From positions 124,001 through 188,000 of the forward strand of contig NZ_LANJ01000016.1 of NCBI RefSeq assembly GCF_000971295.1: a stretch of DNA of 64,000 nt, in the 5' to 3' direction. The position numbers and the translations under genes are program-made. The DNA comes from Devosia epidermidihirudinis (GTDB lineage Bacteria; Pseudomonadota; Alphaproteobacteria; Rhizobiales; Devosiaceae). Position 1 is the first letter of the stretch, and every line of letters begins with the position of its first letter. Shown piece by piece: positions 44,188-55,033 of this stretch. The notes under the pieces are model-generated. The model worked only from the letters and a program-made list of their open reading frames with translations, was not told the DNA's origin and did not search any database.

Positions 44188-46326
44188 ATGTCCACGATTA
44201 ACTTTGATTACCACAAGGTCGAGCTCAACTGGGGCGGTCAGCCTCTGACGCTCGAAACCGGCAAGATCGCCCGTCAGGCCGACGGCGCCGTGCTCGCGAC
44301 TCTGGGCGAAACCGTGCTGCTGGCCACCGTTGTCAGCGCCAAGTCGCCAAAGCCCGGCATCGACTTCTTCCCGCTCACCGTGAACTACCAGGAAAAGTAT
44401 TTTGCCGCCGGCAAGATCCCAGGTGGCTACTTCAAGCGTGAAGGCCGTCCGACCGAGAACGAGACGCTGATCAGCCGCCTCATCGACCGTCCGATCCGCC
44501 CCCTGTTCCCAGATGGGTACAAGAACGAGACCCAGGTGGTCGTCACCGTTCTGCAGCACGACATGGAAAACAACCCGGACGTGCTGGCCATGGTTGCCGC
44601 CTCCGCGGCCCTGACCATTTCGGGCGTTCCCTTCATGGGCCCGATCGGCGCGGCTCGCGTCGGTTACGTCAATGGCGAATACGTGCTGAACCTGCCCGTC
44701 GATCGCCGTGCAGACAGCAAGCTCGACCTCGTCATGGCCGGCACTGCCGACGCCGTGCTGATGGTTGAATCGGAAGCCCAGGAACTCAGCGAAGAAGTCA
44801 TGCTGGGCGCCGTGATGTTTGGTCATGCCGAAAGCCGCAAGGTCATCGACGCCATCATCAAGCTGGCCGAGCTGGCTGCCAAGGATGCGCGCGATTACGA
44901 GCCGGAAGACTATTCCGCTCTCGAAGCCGAGATGCTTGCGTTCATCGAAACCGAGCTGCGCGACGCCTACAAGATCACCGCCAAGGAAGCCCGCTACGCA
45001 GCCGTTGACGCTGCCAAGGCCAAGGTCAAGGCACAGTTCGCAGCCCAGATCGAAGCCGGCACCTACACCGCCGAAGAAATCGGCGCTGTGTTCAAGCACC
45101 TGCAGGCCAAGGTCGTCCGCTGGAACGTGCTCGACACCGGTCTGCGTATCGACGGCCGTGACCTCGTCACCGTTCGTCCGATCGTTTCGGAAGTCGGCGT
45201 TCTGCCACGCACCCACGGTTCGGCCATCTTCACCCGCGGCGAGACGCAGGCCCTCGTGGTCGCAACCCTCGGCACCGGTGATGACGAGCAGTACATCGAC
45301 AGCCTCGAAGGCACCTACAAGCAGAACTTCCTGCTGCACTACAACTTCCCTCCATACTCGGTTGGTGAAGCTGGTCGCATGGGTTCCCCAGGTCGTCGCG
45401 AAATCGGCCACGGCAAGCTGGCCTGGCGCGCCATCAACCCGATCCGTCCGTCGGTCGAAGAATTCCCCTACACCATCCGCGTCGTCTCCGAGATCACCGA
45501 GTCCAATGGCTCGTCCTCGATGGCAACCGTGTGCGGCACCTCGCTGGCACTGATGGATGCGGGCGTTCCAATGAAGCGTCCAGTGGCCGGTATCGCCATG
45601 GGCCTGATCTTGGAAGGCGAAAAGTTCGCCGTCCTTAGCGACATCCTGGGTGACGAAGATCACCTGGGCGACATGGACTTCAAGGTGGCAGGCACCGAAG
45701 AAGGCGTGACCTCGCTGCAGATGGACATCAAGATCGCTGGCATCACCGAGCAGATCATGAAGATCGCGCTCGAGCAGGCCAAGGGCGGTCGTATCCACAT
45801 CCTGGGCGAAATGGCCAAGGCCATCACCGCGTCCCGTTCGGAAGTGGGCGAGTTCGCTCCGCGCATCGAGACCATGAAGATCCCGACCGACAAGATCCGT
45901 GAAGTGATCGGCACCGGCGGCAAGGTGATCCGCGAGATCGTCGAAAAGACCGGCGCCAAGATCAACATCGAAGACGATGGCACGATCAAGATCGCCTCGT
46001 CCGACGGTAGCCAGATCGAAGCGGCTATCAAGTGGATCCGCTCGATCACCGACGAAGCTGAAGTCGGCGCCATCTATCAGGGCACCGTGGTCAAGACCGC
46101 CGATTTCGGCGCGTTCGTGAACTTCTTCGGCGCCAAGGATGGCCTCGTGCACATCTCCCAGCTGGCTGAAGCCCGCGTTGCCAAGACCACCGACGTGGTC
46201 AAGGAAGGCGACAAGGTCTGGGTCAAGCTGCTGGGCTTTGACGAGCGCGGCAAGGTTCGCCTGTCCATGAAGGTTGTCGATCAGGCAACCGGCAAGGAAA
46301 TCGTACAGGGCGAAGCCGCCGAGTAA
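44188..46326 (+). CDS. pnp: Polyribonucleotide nucleotidyltransferase (PNPase)
   Basis: This 712-residue 3'-5' exoribonuclease has two RNase PH domains (about 10-220 and 310-550), a helical domain between, and C-terminal KH ([27 protein letters not shown] in segments) and S1 domains ([33 protein letters not shown] in segments). It degrades mRNA as a trimer and joins the degradosome. The ATG at 44188 was chosen over upstream starts because the family begins at this N-terminus. A strong terminator follows. Confidence 0.97.
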   Translation: MSTINFDYHKVELNWGGQPLTLETGKIARQADGAVLATLGETVLLATVVSAKSPKPGIDFFPLTVNYQEKYFAAGKIPGGYFKREGRPTENETLISRLIDRPIRPLFPDGYKNETQVVVTVLQHDMENNPDVLAMVAASAALTISGVPFMGPIGAARVGYVNGEYVLNLPVDRRADSKLDLVMAGTADAVLMVESEAQELSEEVMLGAVMFGHAESRKVIDAIIKLAELAAKDARDYEPEDYSALEAEMLAFIETELRDAYKITAKEARYAAVDAAKAKVKAQFAAQIEAGTYTAEEIGAVFKHLQAKVVRWNVLDTGLRIDGRDLVTVRPIVSEVGVLPRTHGSAIFTRGETQALVVATLGTGDDEQYIDSLEGTYKQNFLLHYNFPPYSVGEAGRMGSPGRREIGHGKLAWRAINPIRPSVEEFPYTIRVVSEITESNGSSSMATVCGTSLALMDAGVPMKRPVAGIAMGLILEGEKFAVLSDILGDEDHLGDMDFKVAGTEEGVTSLQMDIKIAGITEQIMKIALEQAKGGRIHILGEMAKAITASRSEVGEFAPRIETMKIPTDKIREVIGTGGKVIREIVEKTGAKINIEDDGTIKIASSDGSQIEAAIKWIRSITDEAEVGAIYQGTVVKTADFGAFVNFFGAKDGLVHISQLAEARVAKTTDVVKEGDKVWVKLLGFDERGKVRLSMKVVDQATGKEIVQGEAAE

Positions 46327-46351
46327 TCGGGCTCCGCTATACTGTTCTTTG

Positions 46352-46379
46352 AAGGCCCGGAGTAATCCGGGCCTTTTTT
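46352..46379 (+). terminator. Rho-independent terminator of pnp
   Basis: AAGGCCCGG and CCGGGCCTT form a 9-bp stem with a 6-nt loop, then TTTT, 25 bp after the stop codon. Confidence 0.92.
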
Positions 46380-46651
46380 ATAGTCCTGGTGCCCGCAAAG
46401 ACTCTGGTGCGAGTTGGTGTTGGCCCTAAACCTGCCCGGGACCGATGTATTTGTGGGGCTTTGCCCGCCCAGAGCGGGCCATAGGCCCCGCTTTTCGCGG
46501 CGGGCAAACAAAACAATCAAATTTCTGAGAACTACATGGCCTCAAGCATAACGTTTGATGAGTGAGGCTTTCCTGCACTAGCGAAGCAGTTCTGCTCCGC
46601 ATACCCCATGTTCATCCAACAATTTTCGCCACGCGTATTCAGGATTTTGAT
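46380..46651. other. Region between pnp and the L,D-transpeptidase gene
   Basis: About 270 bp with the promoter presumably for the transpeptidase. A GCCCGC-CCAGA-GCGGGC hairpin and a CCCGC-rich inverted segment occur near 46470-46510. No gene is apparent. Confidence 0.35.
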
Positions 46652-47302
46652 GTGCTGTCTCGCCGCTTGTTTATGATCGGGCTGCCCGCCGTGGCCCTTG
46701 CCGCCTGTAGCTCGACAGCGCGCACTCCCCGGGTCGAAGAACCCTCCATCGGCGCCTACTACCGCGCGATGTATGGCACGCTGACCAACGAGAAGTTCGT
46801 TGTGCAGGCTATGGACCTGCGCCGCGTCGATTCGAAGTGGTGGCGCCAGGAAGTGGATTACGCCACCAACGAGCGTCCTGGCACCATCGTGGTCAATACG
46901 CCTGAGCGTTACCTCTACCTCGTTCTCGAGGGCGGCCGCGCCATGCGCTATGGCATCGGCGTTGGCAAGACGGAAGCGCTGGTGTTCCGTGGCACCGCCA
47001 CCATCGGCCGCAAGGCTGAATGGCCCCGCTGGACCCCAACGGCCTCGATGATCCGCCGCGATCCAGACCGCTACAAGGCCTATGCCGGCGGTCTCGAAGG
47101 TGGTCCAACAAATCCACTCGGGCCACGCGCGCTGTACTTGTATAAGGGCGGTAAAGACACCATGTTCCGCCTGCACGGTACGACCGAACCCTACACGATC
47201 GGTACCAACGTTTCCTCGGGCTGCATTCGCCTGATGAACCAGGACATTATCGACCTCTACAACCGCGTGCCGTCCGGCACCCGCGTTGTGGTGATCAACT
47301 AA
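46652..47302 (+). CDS. Lipoprotein L,D-transpeptidase (YkuD family)
   Basis: This 216-residue protein has a lipoprotein signal (SRRLFMIGLPAVALAAC, lipid Cys19) and a YkuD catalytic domain. The motif HGTTEPYTIGTNVSSGCIR, then LMN, holds the catalytic Cys191. It would crosslink peptidoglycan (3-3 links) or attach proteins to it in the periplasm. The start is a GTG at 46652, 7 nt after AGGA; the longer upstream frame is unlikely. It sits between pnp and the convergent infB operon. Confidence 0.9.
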   Translation: MLSRRLFMIGLPAVALAACSSTARTPRVEEPSIGAYYRAMYGTLTNEKFVVQAMDLRRVDSKWWRQEVDYATNERPGTIVVNTPERYLYLVLEGGRAMRYGIGVGKTEALVFRGTATIGRKAEWPRWTPTASMIRRDPDRYKAYAGGLEGGPTNPLGPRALYLYKGGKDTMFRLHGTTEPYTIGTNVSSGCIRLMNQDIIDLYNRVPSGTRVVVIN

Positions 47303-47413
47303 GACGGACGCTGCCGGGTCAATGCCGCGGCAGCGGGGATCCTTGCTTCGGAATCCGTAGTCACCGAAGTGAAGCTCACCGCTGTCGCGACATTGGCCCG
47401 GTGCCAAGATTTG

Positions 47414-47450
47414 AAAAGACCCGCTCGATAAGAGCGGGTCTTTTTTGTTT
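47414..47450 (+). terminator. Terminator downstream of the L,D-transpeptidase gene
   Basis: AAAAGACCCGCTC and GAGCGGGTCTTTT form a perfect 13-bp stem with a GATAA loop, followed by TT and GTTT, 112 bp after the stop. Confidence 0.85.
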
Positions 47451-47613
47451 TGGGCCCTTATTCCGGTGGGCTTCGCGCCCCGTACTCCTGCTCCCTGCGA
47501 TCCCATCCATCCCATGCAGGTGCGCGGGAGGCGACGGAGCGTGTGGTGGGAGAAGTGGCCAAGGCCTCGCGGGGGTGGCGCCGCATGCAGCATGCTGTCG
47601 CAACCCCGGTCGG

Positions 47614-47694
47614 TCATTCTCGGGCTTGATTCGGGGGCTCCGCACTTTGCACTGCCTCAGTCAGTGAAGCCCCCTCGGGTCGGGCCTGAGGGTG
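47614..47694. repeat. Degenerate inverted-repeat element
   Basis: The arm 47614-47639 (TCATTCTCGGGCTTGATTCG...) pairs imperfectly with 47668-47694; the differences are mostly transitions. It belongs to the same general class as 32153-32257. The stretch 47303-47809 holds no gene; apart from this it contains two terminators and a poly-G tract. Confidence 0.6.
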
Positions 47695-47700
47695 ACGACT

Positions 47701-47716
47701 GGGGGGGGGGGGGGGG
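47701..47716 (+). repeat. 16-base poly-G tract
   Basis: An uninterrupted run of 16 G residues directly follows the degenerate repeat. Such tracts are prone to slippage and to sequencing error. It lies 40 bp from the infB terminator, outside any gene. Confidence 0.8.
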
Positions 47717-47755
47717 AGCGCGGTTGCCTCATTATTCGGCCCGCGAGCCCGCACA

Positions 47756-47789
47756 AACAAAAAGGGCGCGGTATGAACCGCGCCCTTTT
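47756..47789 (-). terminator. Terminator of the rimP-nusA-ylxR-infB operon
   Basis: AAAAGGGCGCGG and CCGCGCCCTTTT form a perfect 12-bp stem with a 6-nt loop. The minus strand continues with TTTTT and GTTTGT, 20 bp after the infB stop. Confidence 0.93.
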
Positions 47790-47809
47790 CAAATCTTGCT
47801 TGCGACCGC

Positions 47810-50659
47810 TTAGAGCGAGCGCTGGACGGTCTCGACGCGGAAGCATTCGATGACGTCGCCGGCGCGCATGTCTTCGTAGTTCTCGAAAGCCATACCGCAT
47901 TCCTGGCCCGTCTGGACTTCCTTGACTTCGTCCTTGAAGCGCTTGAGCGTCTTGAGCTTGCCTTCGTGGATAACGACGTTGTCGCGGATAAGACGCACGC
48001 CCGAGCCACGCTCCACCATGCCTTCGGTGATCCGGCAGCCGGCAACCTTGCCGACTTTGGTGATCGAGAAGACTTCCTGGATCAGGGCGTTACCGATGAA
48101 GGTTTCGCGGCGTTCTGGCTTGAGCAGACCGCTCATCGCATTCTTCACGTCATCCACGAGGTCGTAGATGATGTTGTAGTAGCGAATTTCGATACCGTCG
48201 CGGGTGGCCAGCTCGGTCGCCTGCTTGTTGGCACGTACGTTGAAGCCGATGACAATGGCGCTGGAGGCAGCGGCCAGGGTCACGTCGCTCTCGGTGATAC
48301 CACCCACAGCCGACATCAGGATCTGCGCCGACACTTCGTCGGTCGAGAGTTTGTTGAGCGAAGCCACGATAGCTTCGACCGAACCCTGCACGTCGCCCTT
48401 GATGATCAGCGGGAACTTGGCAATGCCGGCAATCTTGAGCTGATTCATCATCTGCTCAAGGCTGGTTGCGCCGCCGCCGGCCGTCTTTTCACGGATGGCG
48501 CGCTGACGATACTCGGTGATTTCACGGGCACGGGCTTCAGTCTCGACAACCGAGAAACGGTCGCCAGCATTGGGCACGCCGGTAAAGCCGAGCACTTCCA
48601 CAGGAACGGACGGACCGGCTTCCTTGACCTGCTCACCCTGGTCGTTGATCAGGGCGCGAACCCTGGCGAACTCGGTGCCAGCGACGAGAATGTCGCCGAT
48701 GGCCAGAGTGCCGCGCTGCACGAGCACGGTTGCCACCGCACCACGACCGCGATCGAGCTTGGCTTCGATGACCAGACCTTCGGCGCGACCATCACGGGCC
48801 ACGCGAAGTTCGAGAACTTCAGCCTGAAGCAGGATGGTTTCGAGCAGCTTGTCGAGGCCTTCGCCAGTCTTGGCGGAAACTTCCACGTCCAGCACGTCGC
48901 CGCCCATGGTTTCCACGAACACTTCATGCTGCAGCAGCTCGGTCCGCACCTTCTGCGCATCGGCAGATGGCTTGTCCATCTTGGTGATGGCCACGATGAT
49001 CGGAACACCAGCAGCCTTGGCGTGCTTGATGGATTCGATCGTCTGCGGCATCACGCTGTCGTCTGCCGCCACCACGAGGATGGCGATATCGGTTGCCTGG
49101 GCACCGCGAGCACGCATGGCGGTGAACGCCTCGTGGCCTGGGGTGTCAAGGAAGGTGATCTTGGCGCCGTTACGCTCAACCTGGTACGCGCCGATATGCT
49201 GGGTGATGCCACCGGCTTCGCCCGACACAACATTGGCGTGACGGATCGCGTCCAGCAGCGAGGTCTTGCCGTGGTCGACGTGACCCATGATGGTCACGAC
49301 CGGCGCACGATCGGTCAGATCCTCGGCCTTGTCGTCCGCTGGGATGTCATAGAGGCCTTCTTCCACGTCGGCATCGGACACGCGCTTGACCGTGTGGCCC
49401 AGCTCGCTCGCGATCAGCTCCGCAGTATCGGCATCCAGCACATCGTTGATGGTCGCCATCGTACCCTGCGCCATCAGCATCTTGATGACGGTGACGGACC
49501 GCTCGGCCATACGGTTTGCCAGTTCGGCAACCGTAATGGCTTCTGGAATGATGACTTCACGGCTGAGCTTGGGCGCGGCCTGCTGGTTGCGGCCCATCTT
49601 CTTGTCGCGACGACGGCGCATGGCGGCAAGGGATGGACCCTTATCGCGATCGCTTTCGGTGCCGGCATTGGTCACCGTCAGGCGGCCACGGGCATTGCCA
49701 TCGTCAACCTTGCGGGTTGGACGCTCTGGCGCAGCACGCGAGGCGCGGCGGGCATTTTCCAATTCGGCTTCGGTCGTTGGACGCGCCGAAGGCGAACCGC
49801 TGCGGACCTTGCGGCCGTCTGCTTCATTGGGACCGGCGGGCGGCACATTGCCAATCGGCGCCATGCCTGCACCAGCTGGACGCCGTTCGCCGGCTGGACG
49901 GGTTGCGGTGCCCGAGGGACGGGCACCGGCAGTGCCTGGCTTGATCAGCGCATTGGCGCCGCGTTCGTTTTCCGGACGGGTATTGCCGCTTGGGCGGTCA
50001 CCAGCCGGGCGAACCGGACGCGGTGGCTGGCCTGGACGACCGGCAACAACGCGCACGCTGGATGGACCGGCATTGCGCTGCGATGCAGGCGTGAAGGCGG
50101 GCTTGGCTTCCTCGGTGGCTGCAGCAGGCGCGGCAGCAACAGGGGCCGCAGCAGCTGCCGGAGCGGCTGGCGCCGGGGGTTCGACGGCTGGCGCAGTAGG
50201 GGCCGGAGCGTTGGCGGCAGCGTCGGCTGCGGCGCGTTCCTGCTCGAGACGTGCAGCCTCTTCGCGCACCTGGCGACGACGGGCGTCGTCTTCCATGCGG
50301 CGGGCTTCTTCAGCGGCAAAGCGCTGCTGATCTTCGGCGGCGCGGGCGCCAGCCATTGCCAGTGCCTGGCGGCGGGCTTCAGCTTCTGCAGCCGACAGGC
50401 CCAGAGGCGCACGCTGCTGCTGGCCGGGACGACCTGCTGGCGGGCGGCCCTGATTGGGCGATGAAGATTGTGGACGCTGCGGCGCGCCGCTTGGAGCGTT
50501 CGGCTTGGGGACCAAGCGCGTGCGCTTCTCGACGACAACCGTCGAGCGCGAAGGACCACGCGACACGCCAGGACGGTTGCCCAGGCCTGGGCCGCCCTTG
50601 AGTGTCAGCGTCTTCTTGGCGCCAGTGTCGTCGGTGCGCTTGTCGTCGTTATCAGCCAT
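47810..50659 (-). CDS. infB: Translation initiation factor IF-2
   Basis: This 949-residue GTPase brings initiator tRNA to the 30S subunit. It has a long Ala/Pro/Arg-rich disordered N-terminus (about residues 1-340), the IF2_N-like segment, and the G domain with [15 protein letters not shown] (G1), DTPGHEAF (G3) and TKMDKP (G4). C-terminal domains end with [12 protein letters not shown]. The ATG at 50659 overlaps the ylxR stop by eight bases, so the genes are coupled. A terminator follows directly; rbfA and truB are not next as in many relatives. Confidence 0.97.
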   Translation of the reverse strand: MADNDDKRTDDTGAKKTLTLKGGPGLGNRPGVSRGPSRSTVVVEKRTRLVPKPNAPSGAPQRPQSSSPNQGRPPAGRPGQQQRAPLGLSAAEAEARRQALAMAGARAAEDQQRFAAEEARRMEDDARRRQVREEAARLEQERAAADAAANAPAPTAPAVEPPAPAAPAAAAAPVAAAPAAATEEAKPAFTPASQRNAGPSSVRVVAGRPGQPPRPVRPAGDRPSGNTRPENERGANALIKPGTAGARPSGTATRPAGERRPAGAGMAPIGNVPPAGPNEADGRKVRSGSPSARPTTEAELENARRASRAAPERPTRKVDDGNARGRLTVTNAGTESDRDKGPSLAAMRRRRDKKMGRNQQAAPKLSREVIIPEAITVAELANRMAERSVTVIKMLMAQGTMATINDVLDADTAELIASELGHTVKRVSDADVEEGLYDIPADDKAEDLTDRAPVVTIMGHVDHGKTSLLDAIRHANVVSGEAGGITQHIGAYQVERNGAKITFLDTPGHEAFTAMRARGAQATDIAILVVAADDSVMPQTIESIKHAKAAGVPIIVAITKMDKPSADAQKVRTELLQHEVFVETMGGDVLDVEVSAKTGEGLDKLLETILLQAEVLELRVARDGRAEGLVIEAKLDRGRGAVATVLVQRGTLAIGDILVAGTEFARVRALINDQGEQVKEAGPSVPVEVLGFTGVPNAGDRFSVVETEARAREITEYRQRAIREKTAGGGATSLEQMMNQLKIAGIAKFPLIIKGDVQGSVEAIVASLNKLSTDEVSAQILMSAVGGITESDVTLAAASSAIVIGFNVRANKQATELATRDGIEIRYYNIIYDLVDDVKNAMSGLLKPERRETFIGNALIQEVFSITKVGKVAGCRITEGMVERGSGVRLIRDNVVIHEGKLKTLKRFKDEVKEVQTGQECGMAFENYEDMRAGDVIECFRVETVQRSL

Positions 50660-51353
50660 GTATCTCGCGTCTCTCGTCTTGATCCTCGGGCAAAAGGTCA
50701 CCGTCAACCGCAGCGCGGTCGGTGTCCGTTTCCGTCGGTTTGGCAGTATAAAGGGCCAGTCTGCGGGCCTTTTCCACTGCTGCTTGGGCTGCCGCCCCTC
50801 TCGTTAGGGCAGCATGTATCACATTTTCAAGTCCAAGTGCCAAACCCATTTGCTCAGAACTAAGCAATTCGAAATGGGGCACGTCGAACCCGGCAATTCC
50901 TTCTTCTTCGGCCGCATAATGAAGGGCCTTGAGCGGACCCACCATCTTGCTGCGACCGTCTTCGGCAGCATCCGTCGCCGTGATCAGCGCAATCAGGCTG
51001 CCATTCTCGATCAGGCCGCGCACCTTGGTGGCGCCGAACGTCAGCTGACCGGCCTTGCGGGCCATGCCGAGCGCGGCAAGATAGCGTTGCTCAAGCCGCG
51101 TCTGGGTGAGGCCAGCCAGATCTTCGGGCAGTGTCACCTCGGTCTTGAGGCTGCGCGCAAAGACCTTCTTCTTGATCGCATCGGCCACCAGCTCGCGGTT
51201 GAGGCTGAGCCAGACCCCGCGACCTTCAGCTTTCGCGTCGGTATCGGGGACCAATACACCATCTGGGCCCAACACGAAACGGATGAGCTCCGCCACGGGC
51301 TTTTCAGCCCGTGTCAGTGCGCACATTCGCGTTGTTTCTTCGCGCCGGGCCAT
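50652..51353 (-). CDS. YlxR-L7Ae fusion RNA-binding protein
   Basis: This 233-residue protein has an N-terminal YlxR domain ([24 protein letters not shown] and [14 protein letters not shown]448) and a C-terminal L7Ae-like domain ([37 protein letters not shown] in segments). Both bind RNA, and the fusion is common in alphaproteobacteria. Its place between nusA and infB links it to transcription-translation. Its acidic C-terminal tail overlaps the infB start. Confidence 0.9.
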   Translation of the reverse strand: MARREETTRMCALTRAEKPVAELIRFVLGPDGVLVPDTDAKAEGRGVWLSLNRELVADAIKKKVFARSLKTEVTLPEDLAGLTQTRLEQRYLAALGMARKAGQLTFGATKVRGLIENGSLIALITATDAAEDGRSKMVGPLKALHYAAEEEGIAGFDVPHFELLSSEQMGLALGLENVIHAALTRGAAAQAAVEKARRLALYTAKPTETDTDRAAVDGDLLPEDQDERREIHG

Positions 51354-51376
51354 CTGGTCCCTCGCTCCGAAACGGC

Positions 51377-52990
51377 CTAAGCCGTTGCCTCATCAGCATC
51401 GTCGGCAACAACAACGTCGCCTTCTTCAGCTTCAGGCACGTCTTCGGCATTGATCCAGCCAGCCTTGAGGCGTGCAGCCAGGATCATGTCCTCAGCTTCT
51501 TCACGGCTCACGGGGAAGTCCTTGAAGGTGCCTTCAAAGCGCTTGGTTTCGCCGTCCTTGCGTTCGCTCCAGCCGATCAGATCGTCGGCTGCGCAGCCTG
51601 CGAAGTCTTCAACGTTCTTGACGCCGTCCTTGCCCAGGGCAACCAGCATGGCTGCGGTGAGGCCGGGGATTTCGTACAGATCGTCGTCAACGCCAAGGGC
51701 CTGACGCTCTTCGTCGAACGCGCGGTCGATAGCCGCCAGGTATTCGGTGGCGCGGTTCTGGATTTCGCCAGCCGTTTCCTCGTCGAACCCTTCGATGGTC
51801 GCGATTTCATTGGCGTCGATATAGGCCAGTTCCTCAACCGAGGAGAAGCCTTCGGAAGCCAATAGCTGGGCAACCATCTCGTCAACGTCAAGGGCGCGCA
51901 TGAACAGCGTCGAGCGTTCGGTGAATTCCTTCTGGCGGCGTTCGCTTTCTTCCTGCTCGGTCAGGATGTCGATATCCCAACCAATGAGCTGGCTTGCGAG
52001 GCGCACGTTCTGGCCACGACGGCCGATGGCGAGCGAGAGCTGCTCATCGGGCACAACCACTTCGATGCGCTCGGCCTGCTCGTCGAGCACGACCTTGGCC
52101 ACATCGGCTGGCTGCAGAGCCGACACAACGAGGTCGGCAATGGTGTCGGTCCATGGAATAATGTCGATCTTTTCGCCCTGCAGCTCGGCCACAACGGCCT
52201 GCACACGGCTACCACGCATACCGACGCATGCGCCCACTGGATCGATCGAGCTGTCCGAAGACGTCACGGCGATCTTGGCGCGGCTGCCTGGATCGCGCGC
52301 GATCGAGCGGATGGTGATCACGCCGTCATAGATCTCGGGCACTTCCTGCATGAACAGCTTGGCCATGAACTGTGGGTGCGTGCGCGACAGGAAAATCTGC
52401 GGACCGCGCTGTTCGCGGCGCACGTCATAAACGTAAGCGCGGACGCGATCGCCATAGCGGAACATTTCGCGTGGGATCAGCTCGTCACGACGGATAATGG
52501 CTTCGCCGCGACCGAGGTCGACGATCACATTGCCATATTCGACGCGCTTGACTGAACCATTGACGATTTCGCCGATGCGGCCGAAATACTCTTCATACAT
52601 GCGGTCGCGCTCGGCATCGCGCACCTTCTGCACGATAACCTGCTTGGCCGACTGCGCGGCGATACGGCCGAATTCCATTGGTGGCAGCGGCTCGGTCAGG
52701 AAGTCACCAACCTTGGCGGTCGGGTTCTTGATCTGCGCGTGCTTGAGCTCGATCTGGCGGCTGGTCTCTTCGACGGTGTCGACGATTTCCAGCAGGCGCC
52801 ACATGCGCGTCTCGCCCGAGCGTGGATTGATCTCCACTTTGATCTCGGTTTCAGCGCCGTAGCGGCCCTTGGCTGCCTTCTCCATGGCGTCCTGCATCGC
52901 CTCGATCACAACCATGCGGTCGATCGACTTTTCACGAGCAACAGCGTCTGCGATCTGCAAGAGCTCAAGGCGGTTCGCGCTAACGGCCAT
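51377..52990 (-). CDS. nusA: Transcription termination/antitermination factor NusA
   Basis: This 537-residue factor binds RNA polymerase and nascent RNA. Order: N-terminal polymerase-binding domain (1-130), S1 ([26 protein letters not shown] in segments, 130-200), KH1 and KH2 (200-345, with [18 protein letters not shown] and [15 protein letters not shown]), and two acidic C-terminal repeats that start near 365 and 440, followed by an Asp/Glu-rich end. The ATG directly follows the rimP stop with no gap. Confidence 0.97.
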   Translation of the reverse strand: MAVSANRLELLQIADAVAREKSIDRMVVIEAMQDAMEKAAKGRYGAETEIKVEINPRSGETRMWRLLEIVDTVEETSRQIELKHAQIKNPTAKVGDFLTEPLPPMEFGRIAAQSAKQVIVQKVRDAERDRMYEEYFGRIGEIVNGSVKRVEYGNVIVDLGRGEAIIRRDELIPREMFRYGDRVRAYVYDVRREQRGPQIFLSRTHPQFMAKLFMQEVPEIYDGVITIRSIARDPGSRAKIAVTSSDSSIDPVGACVGMRGSRVQAVVAELQGEKIDIIPWTDTIADLVVSALQPADVAKVVLDEQAERIEVVVPDEQLSLAIGRRGQNVRLASQLIGWDIDILTEQEESERRQKEFTERSTLFMRALDVDEMVAQLLASEGFSSVEELAYIDANEIATIEGFDEETAGEIQNRATEYLAAIDRAFDEERQALGVDDDLYEIPGLTAAMLVALGKDGVKNVEDFAGCAADDLIGWSERKDGETKRFEGTFKDFPVSREEAEDMILAARLKAGWINAEDVPEAEEGDVVVADDADEATA

Positions 52991-53614
52991 TTAGTGTGTC
53001 TCCTCGGAGAGATTGTCGTCGTCATTATCGGCGATTTCGACCGTTTCGGTCTCGTCGTCGTCGATGGGATGGGCTTCCTGATCGATCCGGGCCTTTTCCA
53101 TCAAGGCGTCGGTCATCACGAGCTTGGCTTCAGCCAGGGTCGACAGCAGCAGACGATGGTCAGGATCGGTGCCTGTAGGCGCGTCCGGGACGGTGATCAC
53201 AATGGATTCATCGTCGACAGACTTGATGGTGCCGCGGAACCGCTTGCGACCATTGATCATGTCGCTGAGCTCGATCTTGGCTTCGTGGCCGATATAGGCC
53301 TCGAAGTCGCGCTGGCGGACCAGCGGCCGATCAATGCCCGGCGAGGACACTTCAAGGTGATATTCGCGATCAATGGGGTCTTCCACATCGAGCACGGGCG
53401 AAAGGTCCTTGGACAGGGCCTCGCAGTTGACGATGGTGAAACGACCGTTCTCGTCTTCCGCCATGATCTGCAGCGTCATGCCATTTTCCTGGGTGACCTT
53501 TACCCGGACAAGGGCAAAGCCCAGTCCGTTGGCCACTGGCTCGACAATACGAGAAATGCGGGCTTCGACGCCCGTTTCCTTGATATAGCGCTTTGCGGTG
53601 AGATCGAAGCTCAT
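52991..53614 (-). CDS. rimP: Ribosome maturation factor RimP
   Basis: This 207-residue protein aids 30S assembly. Features are GVEARISRIVEPVANGLGFALVRVKV, NCEALSKDLSPVLDVEDPI and the LEVSSPGIDRPLVRQRDFEAYIGHEAKI region (in segments). Its C-terminus is acidic. The ATG at 53614 fits the family start; GAAGGGA lies upstream. The first gene of the operon, it has a consensus-like promoter and a terminator-like hairpin in its leader. Confidence 0.95.
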   Translation of the reverse strand: MSFDLTAKRYIKETGVEARISRIVEPVANGLGFALVRVKVTQENGMTLQIMAEDENGRFTIVNCEALSKDLSPVLDVEDPIDREYHLEVSSPGIDRPLVRQRDFEAYIGHEAKIELSDMINGRKRFRGTIKSVDDESIVITVPDAPTGTDPDHRLLLSTLAEAKLVMTDALMEKARIDQEAHPIDDDETETVEIADNDDDNLSEETH

Positions 53615-53631
53615 CGGTCCCTTCAGGTAAT

Positions 53632-53663
53632 AAAAAAGAGCGGGGCCGGGAGGCGCCCACTCT
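53632..53663 (-). promoter_or_regulatory. Terminator-like hairpin in the rimP-nusA leader (possible attenuator)
   Basis: On the minus strand AGAGTGGG pairs with CCCCGCTCT-type sequence (8 bp, one G-T pair, 11-nt loop) and ends in TTTTTT. It lies between the predicted start point (about 53682) and the rimP ribosome binding site, 18 bp before the ATG. Position and T tract fit an intrinsic attenuator. Confidence 0.6.
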
Positions 53664-53688
53664 GCAAACTTGCTGAGATGTTGGCGTC

Positions 53689-53717
53689 TATATAGCGCCA
53701 TTGTGGGAAAGTCGCAA
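53689..53717 (-). promoter_or_regulatory. Promoter of the rimP-nusA-infB operon
   Basis: On the minus strand TTGCGA (53717-53712), a 17-bp spacer and TATATA (53694-53689). The start would be near 53682, giving a leader of about 68 nt. Confidence 0.72.
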
Positions 53718-53769
53718 GGGTGCTGGCGCCGGGGCCTTGTGCCGCGTGGCCAGGACGGCCCTGGGGCTG

Positions 53770-54435
53770 CTACTTCTCCCAGGTGACGCTGGAGACGTCC
53801 GCGCCCAGTTGCTGAAGGGCGTCGCGCAGGTCTTTGACCATGGCATCGGGGCCGCAGAGATAGAAGTGCTGGTTGAAGTCGGCAATGTGGGCCTTGAGAA
53901 AGTCGATGTCGATCCGCTGCTGCAGCAGTTTGGATTTTGGATCATTGGTGACAGTCCAGAGCGTTTCGAGCCCGTCCATGGCTTCGAACTCGTCACACAG
54001 GATGATGTCAGCCTCGGTCTGATTGGACACGATCAGCCTGTTGCCCCTAAGGCCGCCATGAGCATTGAGCTGGCGCAGGATGGCAATGAAGGGCGTAACG
54101 CCCGCGCCACCGGCGATGAATGTGCCGACGCCCTTATATTGAATGGTGCCCCACGCATCGCGCAGCAGCAGGTGATCGCCCGCCTCGCAGCCCCACAGTG
54201 CATTGGTCATGCCGGGATGATCGCGATAGCTCTTGATGGTGAACTCGAGCGTTGGCTCATCGGGCAGTGAGGTAAAGGTGAACGGGCGTTTCTCGTCGCG
54301 CCATCCGTCCTTGTCCAGGCTCACTTCTGTCGCCTGGCCAGGGCCAAATCGAAAATTTTTTGGTTTTTCGACACGATAGTGTCGCACATTATGAGTGACC
54401 ATTTTGGTCTTGAGAATCTGGACGCTGGTGGGCAT
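53770..54435 (-). CDS. Ferredoxin-NADP reductase-like FAD oxidoreductase
   Basis: This 221-residue flavoprotein has an FNR-type FAD domain (FGPGQATEVSL, then KRPFTFTSLPDE as the FAD motif) and an NAD(P) domain (GVGTFIAGGAGVTPFIAIL; FYLCGPDAMV). It has no ferredoxin domain, so it needs a separate electron partner. The ATG at 54435 has AAGGAG 6 nt upstream. The substrate and partner are unknown. Confidence 0.85.
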   Translation of the reverse strand: MPTSVQILKTKMVTHNVRHYRVEKPKNFRFGPGQATEVSLDKDGWRDEKRPFTFTSLPDEPTLEFTIKSYRDHPGMTNALWGCEAGDHLLLRDAWGTIQYKGVGTFIAGGAGVTPFIAILRQLNAHGGLRGNRLIVSNQTEADIILCDEFEAMDGLETLWTVTNDPKSKLLQQRIDIDFLKAHIADFNQHFYLCGPDAMVKDLRDALQQLGADVSSVTWEK

Positions 54436-54694
54436 TTGGCTCTCCTTTCCAGAACAATTTGGTGGCGGCCAATAGGTTCCTGTGGGCTGCAAAGCCACGG
54501 CCTGCCTGAGCGTTCCGCTGGCGATACACAGTGTCTCCAAAGATACCGAGGCACGCGCAAATGCCTAGATATCCTCAGAAAAACTCTCGCAACGGGCTTG
54601 GGGCTTTCAAGACCCAAAATCATGAAAATCGTCACTTGGAAGGCGATTGGGGCGTGATCATCTTCGGTGTGTTCAAACGAAAGGAACACTTAAA

Positions 54695-54964
54695 ATGATC
54701 AAGACCACAGTTATTGCCCTGCTCACTGCCGCTTCGCTTGCTGGCGTTGCCGCTCCTGCTTATGCCAGCGCCTTTGGCGACGTTTCGCCAGAATTCCGCT
54801 CGTTCGTCGCCGACAGCATCGTTGCTGACCTGAACCAGAAGGGCGTGCATGCCACTTCGGTTGAAGAATGGGGCGACCTGATCCGTGCTTATGTCACCAA
54901 TGACAATGGCACCCAGACCATGGAATTCTTTACACCAGGTTCGCTGCAGCCAGTGACCAAGTAA
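54695..54964 (+). CDS. Small exported protein, unknown function
   Basis: This 89-residue protein has a clear signal peptide (KTTVIALLTAASLAGVAAPAYA, cut after AYA). The mature part of about 65 residues has no motif I recognise. AAGGA lies 9 nt before the ATG. A GGCGCCG-rich inverted repeat follows the stop (about 54979-55005). It resembles short secreted proteins common in Hyphomicrobiales. Confidence 0.75.
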   Translation: MIKTTVIALLTAASLAGVAAPAYASAFGDVSPEFRSFVADSIVADLNQKGVHATSVEEWGDLIRAYVTNDNGTQTMEFFTPGSLQPVTK

Positions 54965-55033
54965 ACGTGCCGAAACACGGCGCCGCCGGTTTGACCGACG
55001 GCGCCCGTAACCGACTAAACTGGTCGTGAGCAG

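Noticed and set aside
44161..46152. 663-codon open frame antisense to pnp
   Set aside because: It mirrors pnp codons in GC-rich DNA, has biased low-complexity composition and no domain pattern.
47966..50464. 832-codon open frame antisense to infB
   Set aside because: Shadow of the infB reading frame; no ribosome binding site or motifs.
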